In this document: positions 9,073 through 16,193 of the stretch, in pieces | Layout: every line of letters begins with the position of its first letter | Position numbering within the stretch: position 1 is the first letter of the stretch | The notes under the pieces: generated by a model | The model's input: the letters and a program-made list of their open reading frames with translations, nothing else | Database searches by the model: none | Told to the model about the DNA's origin: nothing | Source of the DNA: an uncultured Ruminococcus sp. | Lineage (GTDB): Bacteria > Bacillota > Clostridia > Oscillospirales > Acutalibacteraceae | Direction of reading: 5' to 3' | Length of the DNA: 33,839 nucleotides | Assembly (NCBI GenBank): GCA_902774325.1 | Contig: CACYIC010000044.1 | Span: 1 to 33,839 of the forward strand | Program-made: the position numbers and the translations under genes

Positions 9073-9397
9073 AACGCCAAAAAGCAGGCTGCCGCTTGTG
9101 GAAAATCCCGACAGATCCGCGAAGCGCTTCCCTTTGAAGAAAACTTCGTGCATGAAAGCTTTGTACCCGCTATCATTTCCAAAGAGAAACGGGAAAAGAA
9201 TCCGTTTAGTCACTATACAAATTTCGAAATACAACTTATAATATTGGTGTAGTTTTTTCATTAAACCGAACAGCATCGTCATTTCCGAGCATGACAAAAA
9301 GCTGCAAATCAAAATAAACCTCAACGCCAAATTTGAACGGCATAAGGATTGTTATGATGAGGACGGCAACTTAACAGAAAGCGTATTTATAGCATAA
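9073..9397 (+). pseudogene. possible decayed coding remnants (two short open segments)
   Basis: Between the membrane-protein promoter and the tRNA remnants no intact gene is visible. Two plus-strand open segments have coding-like composition. One (about 9073-9252) contains REALPFEENFVHESFVPAII. The other (about 9236-9397) contains SEHDKKLQIKINLNAKFE, then DCYDEDGNLTESVFIA and a stop. Neither has a start codon with a ribosome site. The second ends 23 bases before the first tRNA-end-like repeat, where an integrase gene would be expected. I could not assign a family, and this may be chance. Confidence 0.3.
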
Positions 9398-9419
9398 TAA
9401 AACGGCAGGCGTACCAATA

Positions 9420-9554
9420 TGGTGCGTCTGCCAAATTGTTATTTGATTAAAAAAACGTTACATCAATTTGATGCGTCTGCCATGCTTTTCAGCAATATGA
9501 AAAGCCCAAAAAGTCAGTGTTTATCAGGCTTTTTGGGCTTTGGTGCGTCCGACA
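9420..9554 (-). repeat. three degenerate copies of a tRNA 3' end
   Basis: On the minus strand, 14-base segments ending in CCA or TCA occur at 9420-9433, 9468-9481 and 9541-9554. They match the last 14 bases of the tRNA-Leu fragment at 9741 (TGTCAGGCGCACCA) at 12, 11 and 12 positions. Hairpins lie directly downstream of two of them (9404-9432 and 9503-9539). They look like scars left beside a tRNA integration site. Confidence 0.5.
9503..9539. terminator. strong hairpin, probable terminator
   Basis: AGCCCAAAAAG (9503-9513) pairs perfectly with 9529-9539. On the minus strand it directly follows one of the tRNA-end-like copies, the position a tRNA terminator would take. Confidence 0.6.
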
Positions 9555-9701
9555 TACGTTTATGATTGTTATACGTTTGTTTTTCGTTTGCTGCGGTGTG
9601 TGCATCGCCATAATGAAGCGTAACTCTCTCGCGGAAAACAGTCCACCGGACTGTTTTCTTTTCGCTCGCCTTCGAGTCCTGTCAGCCGCTTGCTTGTACA
9701 A

Positions 9702-9740
9702 ATATAATTGAGGGCGGTCAAATGACCACCCTCAATTATA
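9702..9740 (-). terminator. terminator after the tRNA-Leu 3' fragment
   Basis: TATAATTGAGGG and its complement form a long stem around TCATTTGA, one base after the CCA end of the tRNA fragment on the minus strand. Confidence 0.75.
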
Positions 9741-9790
9741 TGGTGCGCCTGACAGGACTTGAACCTGCACCCCGAAGGACCGGAACCTAA
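9741..9790 (-). pseudogene. 3' half of a tRNA-Leu, probable att site
   Basis: Read on the minus strand, this contains the 3' part of an anticodon loop and stem (TTAGGTTCCGG), a long variable arm (TCCTTCGGGG), a complete T arm (GCAGGTTCAAGTCCTGT), an acceptor strand CAGGCGC, A and CCA. The long variable arm makes it class II, and it aligns with the intact tRNA-Leu at 11335. The 5' half is missing: the sequence diverges exactly in the anticodon loop. This is where many integrases leave an attachment site. Nineteen bases (9752-9770) are identical to the intact tRNA-Leu (11346-11364). Confidence 0.8.
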
Positions 9791-9953
9791 TGGTAATGTC
9801 ATCTCGGTAAAAGAAAAAGTCGAGGCTTCCCATCAAAAAATCGACCGTATCTGTCTGTATCACCCAAGTAATACTTAATGACGCATACTTTTTGTTGATT
9901 GCTCCATATTATAAGGTTAGAATTTCGAAGGCTTTTTTATCTTTACTGTTAAC

Positions 9954-10781
9954 TTATATGTTTTTGTTTGCAAAGTCGCGTGCTTCGTTAAGGTCTATGC
10001 CGAGCGCATCCGCTGTGTTGATGGTTATCTTGCAGCCGTCTTTCACCTTCTGCATGATCAGCTTCATGATAGCTTCATTTACCGCAACGCAGCCGCCTGT
10101 GTAGGGCTTGACAAGACTCATGCAGTGAAAGAAGAAGCAGGAGCCCTCTCCGTGTACACATTCGCTGTTGTAGCCCATGTTCAGACAGTAGGTGTACTCG
10201 TAGGTGTAGTCAATGAGGTGTTCGCTTTCCTCGGTATCGAGATCGGGAACATCCTTAATGTTAACAAACTCATTGAAGTGCATGCCCTCACGCTCATCTC
10301 CCGACCAGTAATCATCCTCGGTTACCTTGGTATATTCCATCTGACAGCCGGGGTCGTCCGCAATACCGAAAGCCTTATCAATGGTGAAGGTGCCGATCGG
10401 TGTGACCGCGTGATAGCTGTCTGCTTTGCCCATACCCTCAAGTCCGATATATCCGGGCGTCTGAAGTATCATTTTCCAGTTGCCGTCGGCGTCCTTTTCG
10501 TGCATGCTGACATAGCAGGTGGTTTCTCCGACGCCGGCTACGACGATCAGCTGATCGCAGTCCTTTGCCGCATCGAGCTTTGTGAACCATTTGGGAGAAT
10601 CAACGACCTTTTGGCTTTGAATATGCAGGCTGGCTTCACTTGTTGTGCCGCTTGCGGCTGTATTACTCTCGGAAGGAGTACTGCCGCAGGCGGTCAGTAC
10701 TGCTGCTGCCATCAGAACAGCTAAGATGACACAGAGAAGCCTTCTTGCAAGTCTATTGGTTTTATTCGTTCTTTTCATCAT
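9954..10781 (-). CDS. L,D-transpeptidase-like (YkuD-type) lipoprotein
   Basis: A 275-residue exported protein. The lipoprotein signal ends VLTAC (Cys32), followed by a Ser/Thr-rich spacer. The domain contains TPIGTF (about 127-132), typical of the YkuD fold. Near the C-terminus is FFHCMSLVKPYTGGCVAV, with His219 and Cys231 in the place of the catalytic HxnTGGC motif. Enzymes of this family cross-link or trim peptidoglycan outside the membrane. Usual members have S/T-x-GC-V/I-R; here the Arg after Cys is replaced (GCVAV), so activity is not certain. The open frame runs upstream to 10919 into a toxin-gene remnant. I place the start at 10781, next to AAAGGA and before the signal sequence. Confidence 0.8.
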   Translation of the reverse strand: MMKRTNKTNRLARRLLCVILAVLMAAAVLTACGSTPSESNTAASGTTSEASLHIQSQKVVDSPKWFTKLDAAKDCDQLIVVAGVGETTCYVSMHEKDADGNWKMILQTPGYIGLEGMGKADSYHAVTPIGTFTIDKAFGIADDPGCQMEYTKVTEDDYWSGDEREGMHFNEFVNIKDVPDLDTEESEHLIDYTYEYTYCLNMGYNSECVHGEGSCFFFHCMSLVKPYTGGCVAVNEAIMKLIMQKVKDGCKITINTADALGIDLNEARDFANKNI

Positions 10782-10826
10782 AGTATTGATCCTTTCCGTT
10801 TTGATTATGGGATTGATTAGTATGAT

Positions 10827-10962
10827 ACCTTCATAGTCGTGAACAAGTCTATGCCGCAAACCGGAGACAACGCTCCACGGTATATCCGGGTGTGATTGTT
10901 TAAATTCAGGACTGAGCATATAAACCTGTTGATGATCTTTTTCAGGCGTTCTTTATCGAAAT
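10827..10962 (-). pseudogene. broken HepT-like HEPN toxin gene
   Basis: Directly after the MntA-like gene, one frame reads EDFDKERLKKII, like the start of HepT/DUF86 proteins. After about 30 bases another frame reads FKQSHPDIPW and then RHRLVHDYEG, the conserved C-terminal part with the RX4H ribonuclease motif. About 60 codons of the middle are missing with a frame change, and the extreme C-terminus is lost into the following lipoprotein leader. It cannot encode a working toxin. Confidence 0.75.
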
Positions 10963-10964
10963 CT

Positions 10965-11255
10965 TCACGCGATCTTCACTCCTTCTTTCATCAGGTTGTC
11001 ATAAAATGGAGTGTCGCGGTTGACTTCACTGATTTCAAATACATCTGCGTTTTTTCCCAGCGCTTCTCTAAGATCCTCGGCGAAAGCAAAAATATTGGAT
11101 TTCTTAATATCCTTGCCGCCGAAAACAACTACGTCGATATCGGAATCAGGAGTTTCCTCGCCTCTGGCGTAGGAGCCGAACAACAGCGCGTATTCCGCGT
11201 TGTAGCGAACAAGCAAGCTCTTTATTGTATTTTCAATATCAATCCTTGTTGGCAT
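10965..11255 (-). CDS. MntA-like nucleotidyltransferase antitoxin
   Basis: A 96-residue minimal nucleotidyltransferase with LFGSYARG and DSDIDVVV (about residues 25-44), the metal- and nucleotide-binding motif of MNT proteins. In intact HepT/MntA systems this enzyme adds AMP to the HEPN toxin and silences it. Here the partner directly downstream is deleted, so it is an orphan antitoxin. The start at 11255 follows AAAGGAGCTGATGGT; the longer frame to 11378 runs through the tRNA-Leu and is not real. Confidence 0.85.
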   Translation of the reverse strand: MPTRIDIENTIKSLLVRYNAEYALLFGSYARGEETPDSDIDVVVFGGKDIKKSNIFAFAEDLREALGKNADVFEISEVNRDTPFYDNLMKEGVKIA

Positions 11256-11296
11256 ACCATCAGCTCCTTTGGATAGTGTTTGTGAAAGAAACGCAA

Positions 11297-11327
11297 AAAT
11301 CCGATTCATAAGAAGAATCGGATTTTT
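11297..11327 (-). terminator. terminator of tRNA-Leu
   Basis: AAAAATCCGATTC and GAATCGGATTTTT form a perfect stem eight bases after the tRNA 3' end on the minus strand. Confidence 0.85.
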
Positions 11328-11334
11328 ACGAATT

Positions 11335-11419
11335 TGGTGCGGGTAACAGGACTTGAACCTGCACGGAGTACTCCGCAAGAACCTAAATCTTGTGCGTCTG
11401 CCAGTTCCGCCATACCCGC
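11335..11419 (-). tRNA. tRNA-Leu (anticodon UAG)
   Basis: Eighty-five bases including an encoded CCA. The acceptor stem is GCGGGTA/TACCCGC. The anticodon stem CAAGA/TCTTG encloses TTTAGGT, giving anticodon TAG, which reads CUA. A long variable arm (CGGAGTACTCCG) and D-arm GGCAGACGCA are typical of leucine class II tRNAs. The T arm is GCAGG/CCTGT. A terminator follows. A perfect consensus promoter in the same direction lies about 680 bases upstream, with another gene between. Confidence 0.95.
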
Positions 11420-11467
11420 AAATCTATAAAATCAGGTCGCAAAACCCGAAATTTATCTCATATTTAA

Positions 11468-12058
11468 TTGTTACACCGAGGTGACGTTACCTAAATCCGG
11501 CGCGGTGTGTCCCGCTTGAAATATAGTCGTACCGCGTCGCGCTGTTAAGCGCTTCCTTGTACTCCTTATTTCAAACCTCGCTTTTGCTCGCGGCGCTTAT
11601 TCAATTGAAAGTTGAAAATGGAAAATGGAAAATTATACTTTGCCCGACTTTATTATCGAGGTAAGGATTTTCTCAATCTCAACACAATCTGCTAATATTG
11701 TTTTAATCTCAACGTCGGATAAATAATCAGTTGAGTAGAGTAATCTCAGCCAATACTTGGTTTCGGTTGTTTCTTTCAATGCAATAGAGATTTTGGAAAC
11801 GAAATCCGCTTTGCTCTGTGCCTGCTGTGCTTCGGCAATATTTGCGCCAATGCTTGTTCCCGAACGAAGAAGCTGTTTTGAAAGAACAAACTCTTTCTTT
11901 TTCTCACAAAGATACCTATAGAGTCTTACAATTCTAATTGCAAAATCAAAACTCTTTTTTTCGATGATGATTTCCATAAGAAAAATATAAATCGGAGCGA
12001 AGCGACCCTAAATTTTCAACTTTCAATTTTCAATTTTTCATTGTACCACCGAGGTGCT
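11468..12058. mobile_element. possible S23/IVP-carrying insertion with flanking repeats
   Basis: A four-helix-bundle gene is flanked by a perfect 17-bp inverted repeat, AATTGAAAGTTGAAAAT (11603-11619) and its complement (12012-12028), extended by A/T-rich iterations. Outside these, the element CACCGAGGTG with TTGT before it occurs in direct orientation at about 11468-11483 and 12042-12057. Together they look like the ends of an inserted unit placed between a tRNA promoter and its tRNA. No transposase is present, so mobility is inferred. Confidence 0.45.
11633..11977 (-). CDS. four-helix bundle protein (S23 rRNA intervening-sequence family)
   Basis: A 114-residue all-helical protein with the family signature LRSGTSIGANIAEAQQAQSK (residues about 37-56), followed by a segment with KETTETKYWLRLL (about 67-80). 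The family is named after open frames in intervening sequences of 23S rRNA, is also common free in genomes, and shares its fold with the Avd protein of diversity-generating retroelements. The molecular role of free copies is not established. Here it lies in an A/T-rich unit with inverted repeats, the stop codon touching one repeat. No reverse transcriptase or variable repeat is nearby, so it is not part of a retroelement. Confidence 0.88.
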   Translation of the reverse strand: MEIIIEKKSFDFAIRIVRLYRYLCEKKKEFVLSKQLLRSGTSIGANIAEAQQAQSKADFVSKISIALKETTETKYWLRLLYSTDYLSDVEIKTILADCVEIEKILTSIIKSGKV

Positions 12059-12097
12059 TTTTAGCTTAAAAGCTTCGCGGAAAAACCGACTACGAAA

Positions 12098-12126
12098 ATT
12101 ATACATAAAAACGCGCCGCTTGTCAA
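12098..12126 (-). promoter_or_regulatory. perfect consensus sigma-A promoter reading toward S23 gene and tRNA-Leu
   Basis: TTGACA (12121-12126) and TATAAT (12098-12103) on the minus strand, 17-base spacer. Such exact promoters usually serve stable RNAs; the next stable RNA downstream is tRNA-Leu. The rest of 11978-12281 holds only the A/T-rich repeat and this promoter. Confidence 0.75.
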
Positions 12127-12244
12127 CCGAGAAATGTTTTTCGCGCGCGACGTCGGCTTTATGCGCGGCGTCGGCTTTGGGAGCGGGGACGGCTTTTTGA
12201 GGGATCGTTTCCGCAGCGTCCGGGATCGGGCTTAGGCGCTCAAA

Positions 12245-12270
12245 ACGCCGCGCCGAAAACGACGCGGCGT
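12245..12270 (-). terminator. terminator of the DUF4428 gene
   Basis: ACGCCGCG (12245-12252) pairs with 12263-12270, followed by TTTTGAG on the minus strand. It is 11 bases past the stop codon. Confidence 0.75.
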
Positions 12271-12281
12271 GATTTATTTTC

Positions 12282-13271
12282 TTACTGCTTCGGAGAGCCG
12301 CAGCCCTCACAGAAATTGCCCGAGTTCACTGCTCCGCAGTTGGGGCAGGTCCACTGCATCGGCTGAGCGAAATTGCCCTGCTGCTGGAAATTGCCTTGCT
12401 GCTGGAAATTGCCCTGCTGCGGGAAGCCCTGCTGAGGATAACCCTGCTGCTGCGGGAAGCCCTGCTGGGGATAACCCTGCTGCTGCGGGAAGCCCTGCTG
12501 GGGATAGCCCTGCTGCTGCGGGAAGCCCTGTTGGGGATAACCCTGCTGCTGCGGGAAGCCCTGTTGGGGATAGCCCTGCTGCGGGAAGCCCTGCTGAGGA
12601 TAACCCTGCTGCGGAAAACCCTGAGCGGCATAGCCCATGCCCATTCCCTGCTGCTGGAAGCCCATATTCTGCTGACCGAATCCGCCTCCGGTGAGAGCCG
12701 AAACTATCTCGTTAGCCTCCTGCTCATAGCGGCGGAACTCGTCGGTATAGCGGTTGTCGGGGCGGTGATCCGTAAGCTCAAACTCGATATCGGAGAAGTA
12801 GGGCGAATTGACGGTGAGATACACGGTGATCTCGTAGCTGTAGTCGTAGCGCGGGGGATTGTAGGATACGCTCTTGCCCTCGCTGTCCTTTCTGTAGACC
12901 TCGGAGCGGTGCTCCTCAACCTCATAGCGGGCGTTGGCTACCTGAGAAAAATCGATCAGGTCGGCGTTCTCGGAGCGGTAGTCGCTCTTCCTGCTGACGA
13001 CAAATTTTCTCTGTGCGTCGTCGATATATATCTTCGTTCTGCTGCCGTAAATGCGGTTGGGGCTGAAGCTGTTGAGGTTCTGCCTGTTCTGCTCCCTGTA
13101 AGCGAGCTGCTGCTTGATGTCCTCGATAGTCGATTTTTTTCTGCCCGTGAAGAAGGGCGAAAGCTTGCCGGCGCACTTGCTGCAGACGTTGCCGTCCTCT
13201 ACCTTGCGGTTGCCGAGCAGACCGATCTTTTCGCCGCAGATATCGCAGTATTTTTTGTCAAAAAGTCCCAT
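12282..13271 (-). CDS. DUF4428-type zinc ribbon protein with Gln/Pro repeats
   Basis: A 329-residue protein with three parts. The N-terminus is a zinc-binding CDIC...CSKC module (residues about 9-34) of DUF4428 type. The middle (about 70-195) is a charged domain predicted to be mostly strand, with [12 protein letters not shown] and [11 protein letters not shown]. Residues about 215-300 are a low-complexity tract of GFPQQ and GYPQQ units, encoded by 33-base DNA repeats. The C-terminus is a second zinc ribbon, CPNC...CEGC. No signal peptide is present. It begins MGLFDKK, as its upstream neighbour begins MGLFDSI, and the two share one promoter. Function unknown. The tract length is likely to vary between strains. 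Confidence 0.87.
   Translation of the reverse strand: MGLFDKKYCDICGEKIGLLGNRKVEDGNVCSKCAGKLSPFFTGRKKSTIEDIKQQLAYREQNRQNLNSFSPNRIYGSRTKIYIDDAQRKFVVSRKSDYRSENADLIDFSQVANARYEVEEHRSEVYRKDSEGKSVSYNPPRYDYSYEITVYLTVNSPYFSDIEFELTDHRPDNRYTDEFRRYEQEANEIVSALTGGGFGQQNMGFQQQGMGMGYAAQGFPQQGYPQQGFPQQGYPQQGFPQQQGYPQQGFPQQQGYPQQGFPQQQGYPQQGFPQQQGYPQQGFPQQGNFQQQGNFQQQGNFAQPMQWTCPNCGAVNSGNFCEGCGSPKQ
12400..12625. repeat. 33-base tandem repeats encoding [10 protein letters not shown] units
   Basis: The unit GGGAAGCCCTGCTG plus GGATAACCCTGCTGCTGC recurs at least six times with small changes, inside the coding frame of the Gln-rich tract. Confidence 0.9.
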
Positions 13272-13325
13272 TTTTATTCTCCTTTTATATGATATGTTTT
13301 TTGCTTCTAATGCTCTTGCCGCCGA

Positions 13326-13931
13326 TCACGCCCAGGGGTTTTCGCTTTCGGGCTTGCGGATATCCGCGAGGATGTACTGCTCCCACAGATACCACTTGCC
13401 GTCCTTAGCCTTGCGAAGCTGGATACCGCGCGGGCTGTCCGCGCCTCCGGAGTGAACGTAGAGCATGGCGTAATTCTCGGTTTGATAGGAATAGGGATTT
13501 TCGCTGACGTTGACCGTATAAGGCGTCTGCGGGGTATAGTCGTTGGCGGGAACAGAGCCCTTGAAATACGAGCGCGGGACGTAGTCCTTATCCCTGAAGC
13601 GGTCGCGGATGAACTGCATATCTCCGCCGCTGAGGGGACGGGGACCGCGCAGCTCGTTGAGCATCGAGAGCGAAAGCTCGGGGTTCTGCGGATAGAAGCA
13701 GAACGCGAGCACGGTCATCGCCGCGGTGTCGAAGGGATTTGATAGAGCCGCCTGAGGAAGTCTTTTGAAATCCTCAAGGGTGTTGGGCAGCCGATCGAAA
13801 ACAACGTTAACGGATTTGTTGCCCGCCGCCTGCCTGACGGTGTTTGCCGCCTGGTTCATGAAGCCGCTCGCCTGGTTGGCGATATTGCCCGCCTGACCCG
13901 CGCCGCGAAAGATGCTGTCAAAAAGTCCCAT
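13326..13931 (-). CDS. DUF6935-like protein
   Basis: A 201-residue cytoplasmic protein. After a Gly/Ala/Gln-rich start (residues 1-40) it has the conserved stretch LPNTLEDFKRLPQAAL, then FDTAAMTVLAF, PRPLSGGDMQFIRDRF and a C-terminus with GKWYLWEQ and ILADIRKPES. I recognise this from memory as the pattern of a family (DUF6935) of unknown function found in gut Clostridia. It lies 54 bases upstream of the DUF4428 gene in the same direction, so they are probably one operon. GGAGG lies before the ATG. Confidence 0.82.
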   Translation of the reverse strand: MGLFDSIFRGAGQAGNIANQASGFMNQAANTVRQAAGNKSVNVVFDRLPNTLEDFKRLPQAALSNPFDTAAMTVLAFCFYPQNPELSLSMLNELRGPRPLSGGDMQFIRDRFRDKDYVPRSYFKGSVPANDYTPQTPYTVNVSENPYSYQTENYAMLYVHSGGADSPRGIQLRKAKDGKWYLWEQYILADIRKPESENPWA

Positions 13932-14018
13932 TTCGTTTGCCTCCTGTTCAAATCGGCGTATTGGAAGGATGATACAGTTTTTTCATCCCGCCGCCGCATT
14001 TTATATATACTTTTTCAT

Positions 14019-14047
14019 ATTATATCATTATTATCTCTTGCTGTCAA
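14019..14047 (-). promoter_or_regulatory. sigma-A promoter of the DUF6935/DUF4428 operon
   Basis: TTGACA (14042-14047) and TATAAT (14019-14024) on the minus strand, 17-base spacer. Confidence 0.78.
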
Positions 14048-14126
14048 TCTGTAGAAAAACAAAATGTTTCGCCGCCGCGCCGACTCCATCCTTTGAGTAA
14101 GCGCCGATCAAGCAAGCTGTTAACGG

Positions 14127-14927
14127 TCACTTAGCGTAGACCTGAAGCAGAACGTCGATCTCTGCCGTAAGGCTCTCAAGCGCCTCGAGCCTCGCCATCC
14201 CCCGGCTCGGAGTATGGTAATAATACGGAGTCATGCGAAACAGCGAAAGGATATCGTCGCGGTCGCCGAAAGTCAGCGTTCGCTCGACCCTGACCTCCTC
14301 CAAAAGCCTGAGCCCGTCCGTTTCGGGCGGCTTCTCGTCGTTGAGGTACGGAGAATCATAAAGGACCTTCTTTAACCCGTAGAGGTGACGAGCGCCGGGA
14401 ACCGCGGTTATTATCACCCCGTCGCCGGAGATGATCCTCGAAAACTCGTCCGCGCGGAAGGGCGCGAAAAGGTGGAACGCCGCCCTGACGCTGCCGCTTC
14501 TGACGGGAACGGAGGAAATATTCGCCACAAAGAACCTCGCCGGGCATTTCCTCTTTGCCGCGAGCCTGACCATGCTCTTTGAGAGGTCAAAGCCGAAGAA
14601 ATCACGGTTCAGCCTTTTTGTGAGGAAGTCGGTGTAATAGCCCTCGCCGCAGCAGATATCCAGCACGCTGTCGCCCTCGTCGGAGTATTTTTCGACAAGC
14701 GAACAGACAGCCCCGGCGATCGGGGCATAAAAGCCCTTGTTGAGAAAATCCCTGCGGGAGCGCGCCATCTCCTTGTTGTCGCCCGTCTTATCCCCCGCCC
14801 TGCTGCCCGAAAGCAGGTTTACGTAGCCCTCCTTGGCGATATCGAAGCAGTGGTTTCCCCCGCACCTCAGCGCACGGTTTTCGACTGTCAATCCAAGCCC
14901 GCAGACGGGGCATTTTAATATGCTCAT
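14127..14927 (-). CDS. rlmA: 23S rRNA (guanine-N1)-methyltransferase RlmA family
   Basis: Methylates N1 of a guanine in helix 35 of 23S rRNA (G745 or G748 by family branch). The N-terminal zinc ribbon has Cys6, Cys9, Cys22 and His26, followed by FDIAKEGYVNLL, nearly the same as in E. coli RlmA. The SAM-binding site is VLDICCGEGYYT (about residues 88-99). Length (266) fits the family. GGAG lies about ten bases before the ATG, and a promoter TTGCGC-17-TAGAAT is directly upstream. In Gram-positives the G748 branch can affect tylosin response; the branch cannot be told here. Confidence 0.92.
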   Translation of the reverse strand: MSILKCPVCGLGLTVENRALRCGGNHCFDIAKEGYVNLLSGSRAGDKTGDNKEMARSRRDFLNKGFYAPIAGAVCSLVEKYSDEGDSVLDICCGEGYYTDFLTKRLNRDFFGFDLSKSMVRLAAKRKCPARFFVANISSVPVRSGSVRAAFHLFAPFRADEFSRIISGDGVIITAVPGARHLYGLKKVLYDSPYLNDEKPPETDGLRLLEEVRVERTLTFGDRDDILSLFRMTPYYYHTPSRGMARLEALESLTAEIDVLLQVYAK

Positions 14928-15108
14928 AAGCTTTCACTCCAATCCTGATGAGTCTATTCTATCACAAAAGCGCCGACAGCGCAATAAGCCGAATGAAGGG
15001 CGCCTGCGAAAGATCCTCTCATTTTTCCGGCGGGCAGATCGGCTGTTTCCCGATCCAAGGGCAAAAACGCTTCCTGACAAACAAAAATGCTCCCTGAAAA
15101 ATCCGTCT

Positions 15109-15137
15109 TGCATGAACGCGGTATTTGTGTTACAATG
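15109..15137 (+). promoter_or_regulatory. sigma-A promoter of the broken cohesin-like/dockerin gene
   Basis: TTGCAT and TACAAT with a 17-base spacer. The promoter is intact although the gene is damaged. Confidence 0.7.
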
Positions 15138-15168
15138 AGAGAGAAATAATAATTTGGGAGTAGAGGAA

Positions 15169-16017
15169 ATAAAAAAGAATACCGGAACGATCCTGTCCGT
15201 AATAATGGCCGCCCTTCTCTGTTGTCAGCTTGTTTTTGCCGCGCCCGTTTCCTCCTTCGGCGCGGAGCGGCTCACCGTTTCAGCCGTATCGAATATTTTT
15301 GACAGCTTTTTCGCGAGCTTTGACGCCGCGACAGAGAGGATCACCGTCACCTACTTTGTACAGAGCAGCGAATGGAAGATACTCAACGCCCAGTGGACGC
15401 TCACCTACGACCCGGAATATCTCGAGCTTGACGACGCCGAGGATGTGAACTACACGATCGACGACGACGTTGCCATCGGTTACATGATGCCGTTCGCGGG
15501 CGATGACGGCGTTTATAATATCGACGATCCCGGAGCTGTTGTCGCCAACACCTCAAAGCTCAACGGTTACAGAATAAAGGAAAAGGACGGCAGCAAGGTC
15601 GGCTTTGTTTCCGCGACCTTCAAGCCGCTCAAGGCTGGCAGCACCGTGGTCTCGCTCGACGCCGAGGTCGTGACCCTCAAGAAAGGCGGAACCGAGATCA
15701 AGGTGGTCGACGGCTCAAGAATCACCGACGAAACCATAAGCTTCATCCCCGAAAAGACCTAAAGCTCCGTTTACGAGGGCTATTACGATTCGGACGTCGA
15801 GAACCCCGAGTCCGCTGTCACCGTCGGAGACGTGAACGGGGACGGCTTGATAAACATCGACGACGTGACCATGATCCAGCGTTATCTGGTCAAGAGCGTC
15901 GACCTTGATACGAACGTGCTTGCCGCTGCCGACACGAACCGCGACGGCAGGATCGACATCCGCGACGCTACGCGCATACAGAAATACATCGCGCAGCTCA
16001 TCACCGAGTTTTATTAA
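15169..16017 (+). pseudogene. exported cohesin-like/dockerin protein, broken by in-frame TAA and ATA start
   Basis: One open frame from a signal peptide (KKNTGTILSVIMAALLCC) through a cohesin-like beta-sandwich (QWTLTYDPEYLEL, MMPFAGDDGVYN, VVANTS, SATFKPLKAG) is stopped by TAA at 15760-15762. The same frame then continues with a linker and a complete two-repeat dockerin (VGDVNGDGLINIDDVTMIQR ... DTNRDGRIDIRDATRIQKYI) to a stop at 16015-16017. By alignment with the next gene, the start codon should be at 15169, where the sequence is ATA after GGGAG at normal spacing. The only other candidate is TTG at 15154, upstream of that ribosome site. So there are two lesions in an otherwise well-kept frame. 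Confidence 0.82.
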
Positions 16018-16193
16018 ACCCGAATCCGCTTCGGCGCGAGCCTTTTGCCCGCGCCGGTTTTCTTTTTTCCGTTTGTGCAATTCAGACAAATTGCGCGGCT
16101 GATTTTTGTATCGTGACAGAGCGCAAAACCGATTGTAACAAAGCGCAAAATATGATATGATATTTGTGTATAACCTTCAAGGAGGTAAAAAAC

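Noticed and set aside
9569-9802. short open frame on the minus strand across the tRNA fragment
   Set aside because: It runs through the tRNA T arm and its terminator; such frames next to tRNAs are not genes.
11633-11977. possible diversity-generating retroelement (Avd-like fold)
   Set aside because: No reverse transcriptase, template repeat or variable repeat is in the window; the free S23 family explains the protein.
12400-12625. possible CRISPR array from regular 33-base repeats
   Set aside because: The units follow one another without unique spacers and keep a coding frame ([10 protein letters not shown]).
15760-15762. recoding of the in-frame stop as selenocysteine or pyrrolysine
   Set aside because: The codon is TAA; selenocysteine uses TGA and pyrrolysine TAG. 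Mutation or ordinary read-through is more likely.
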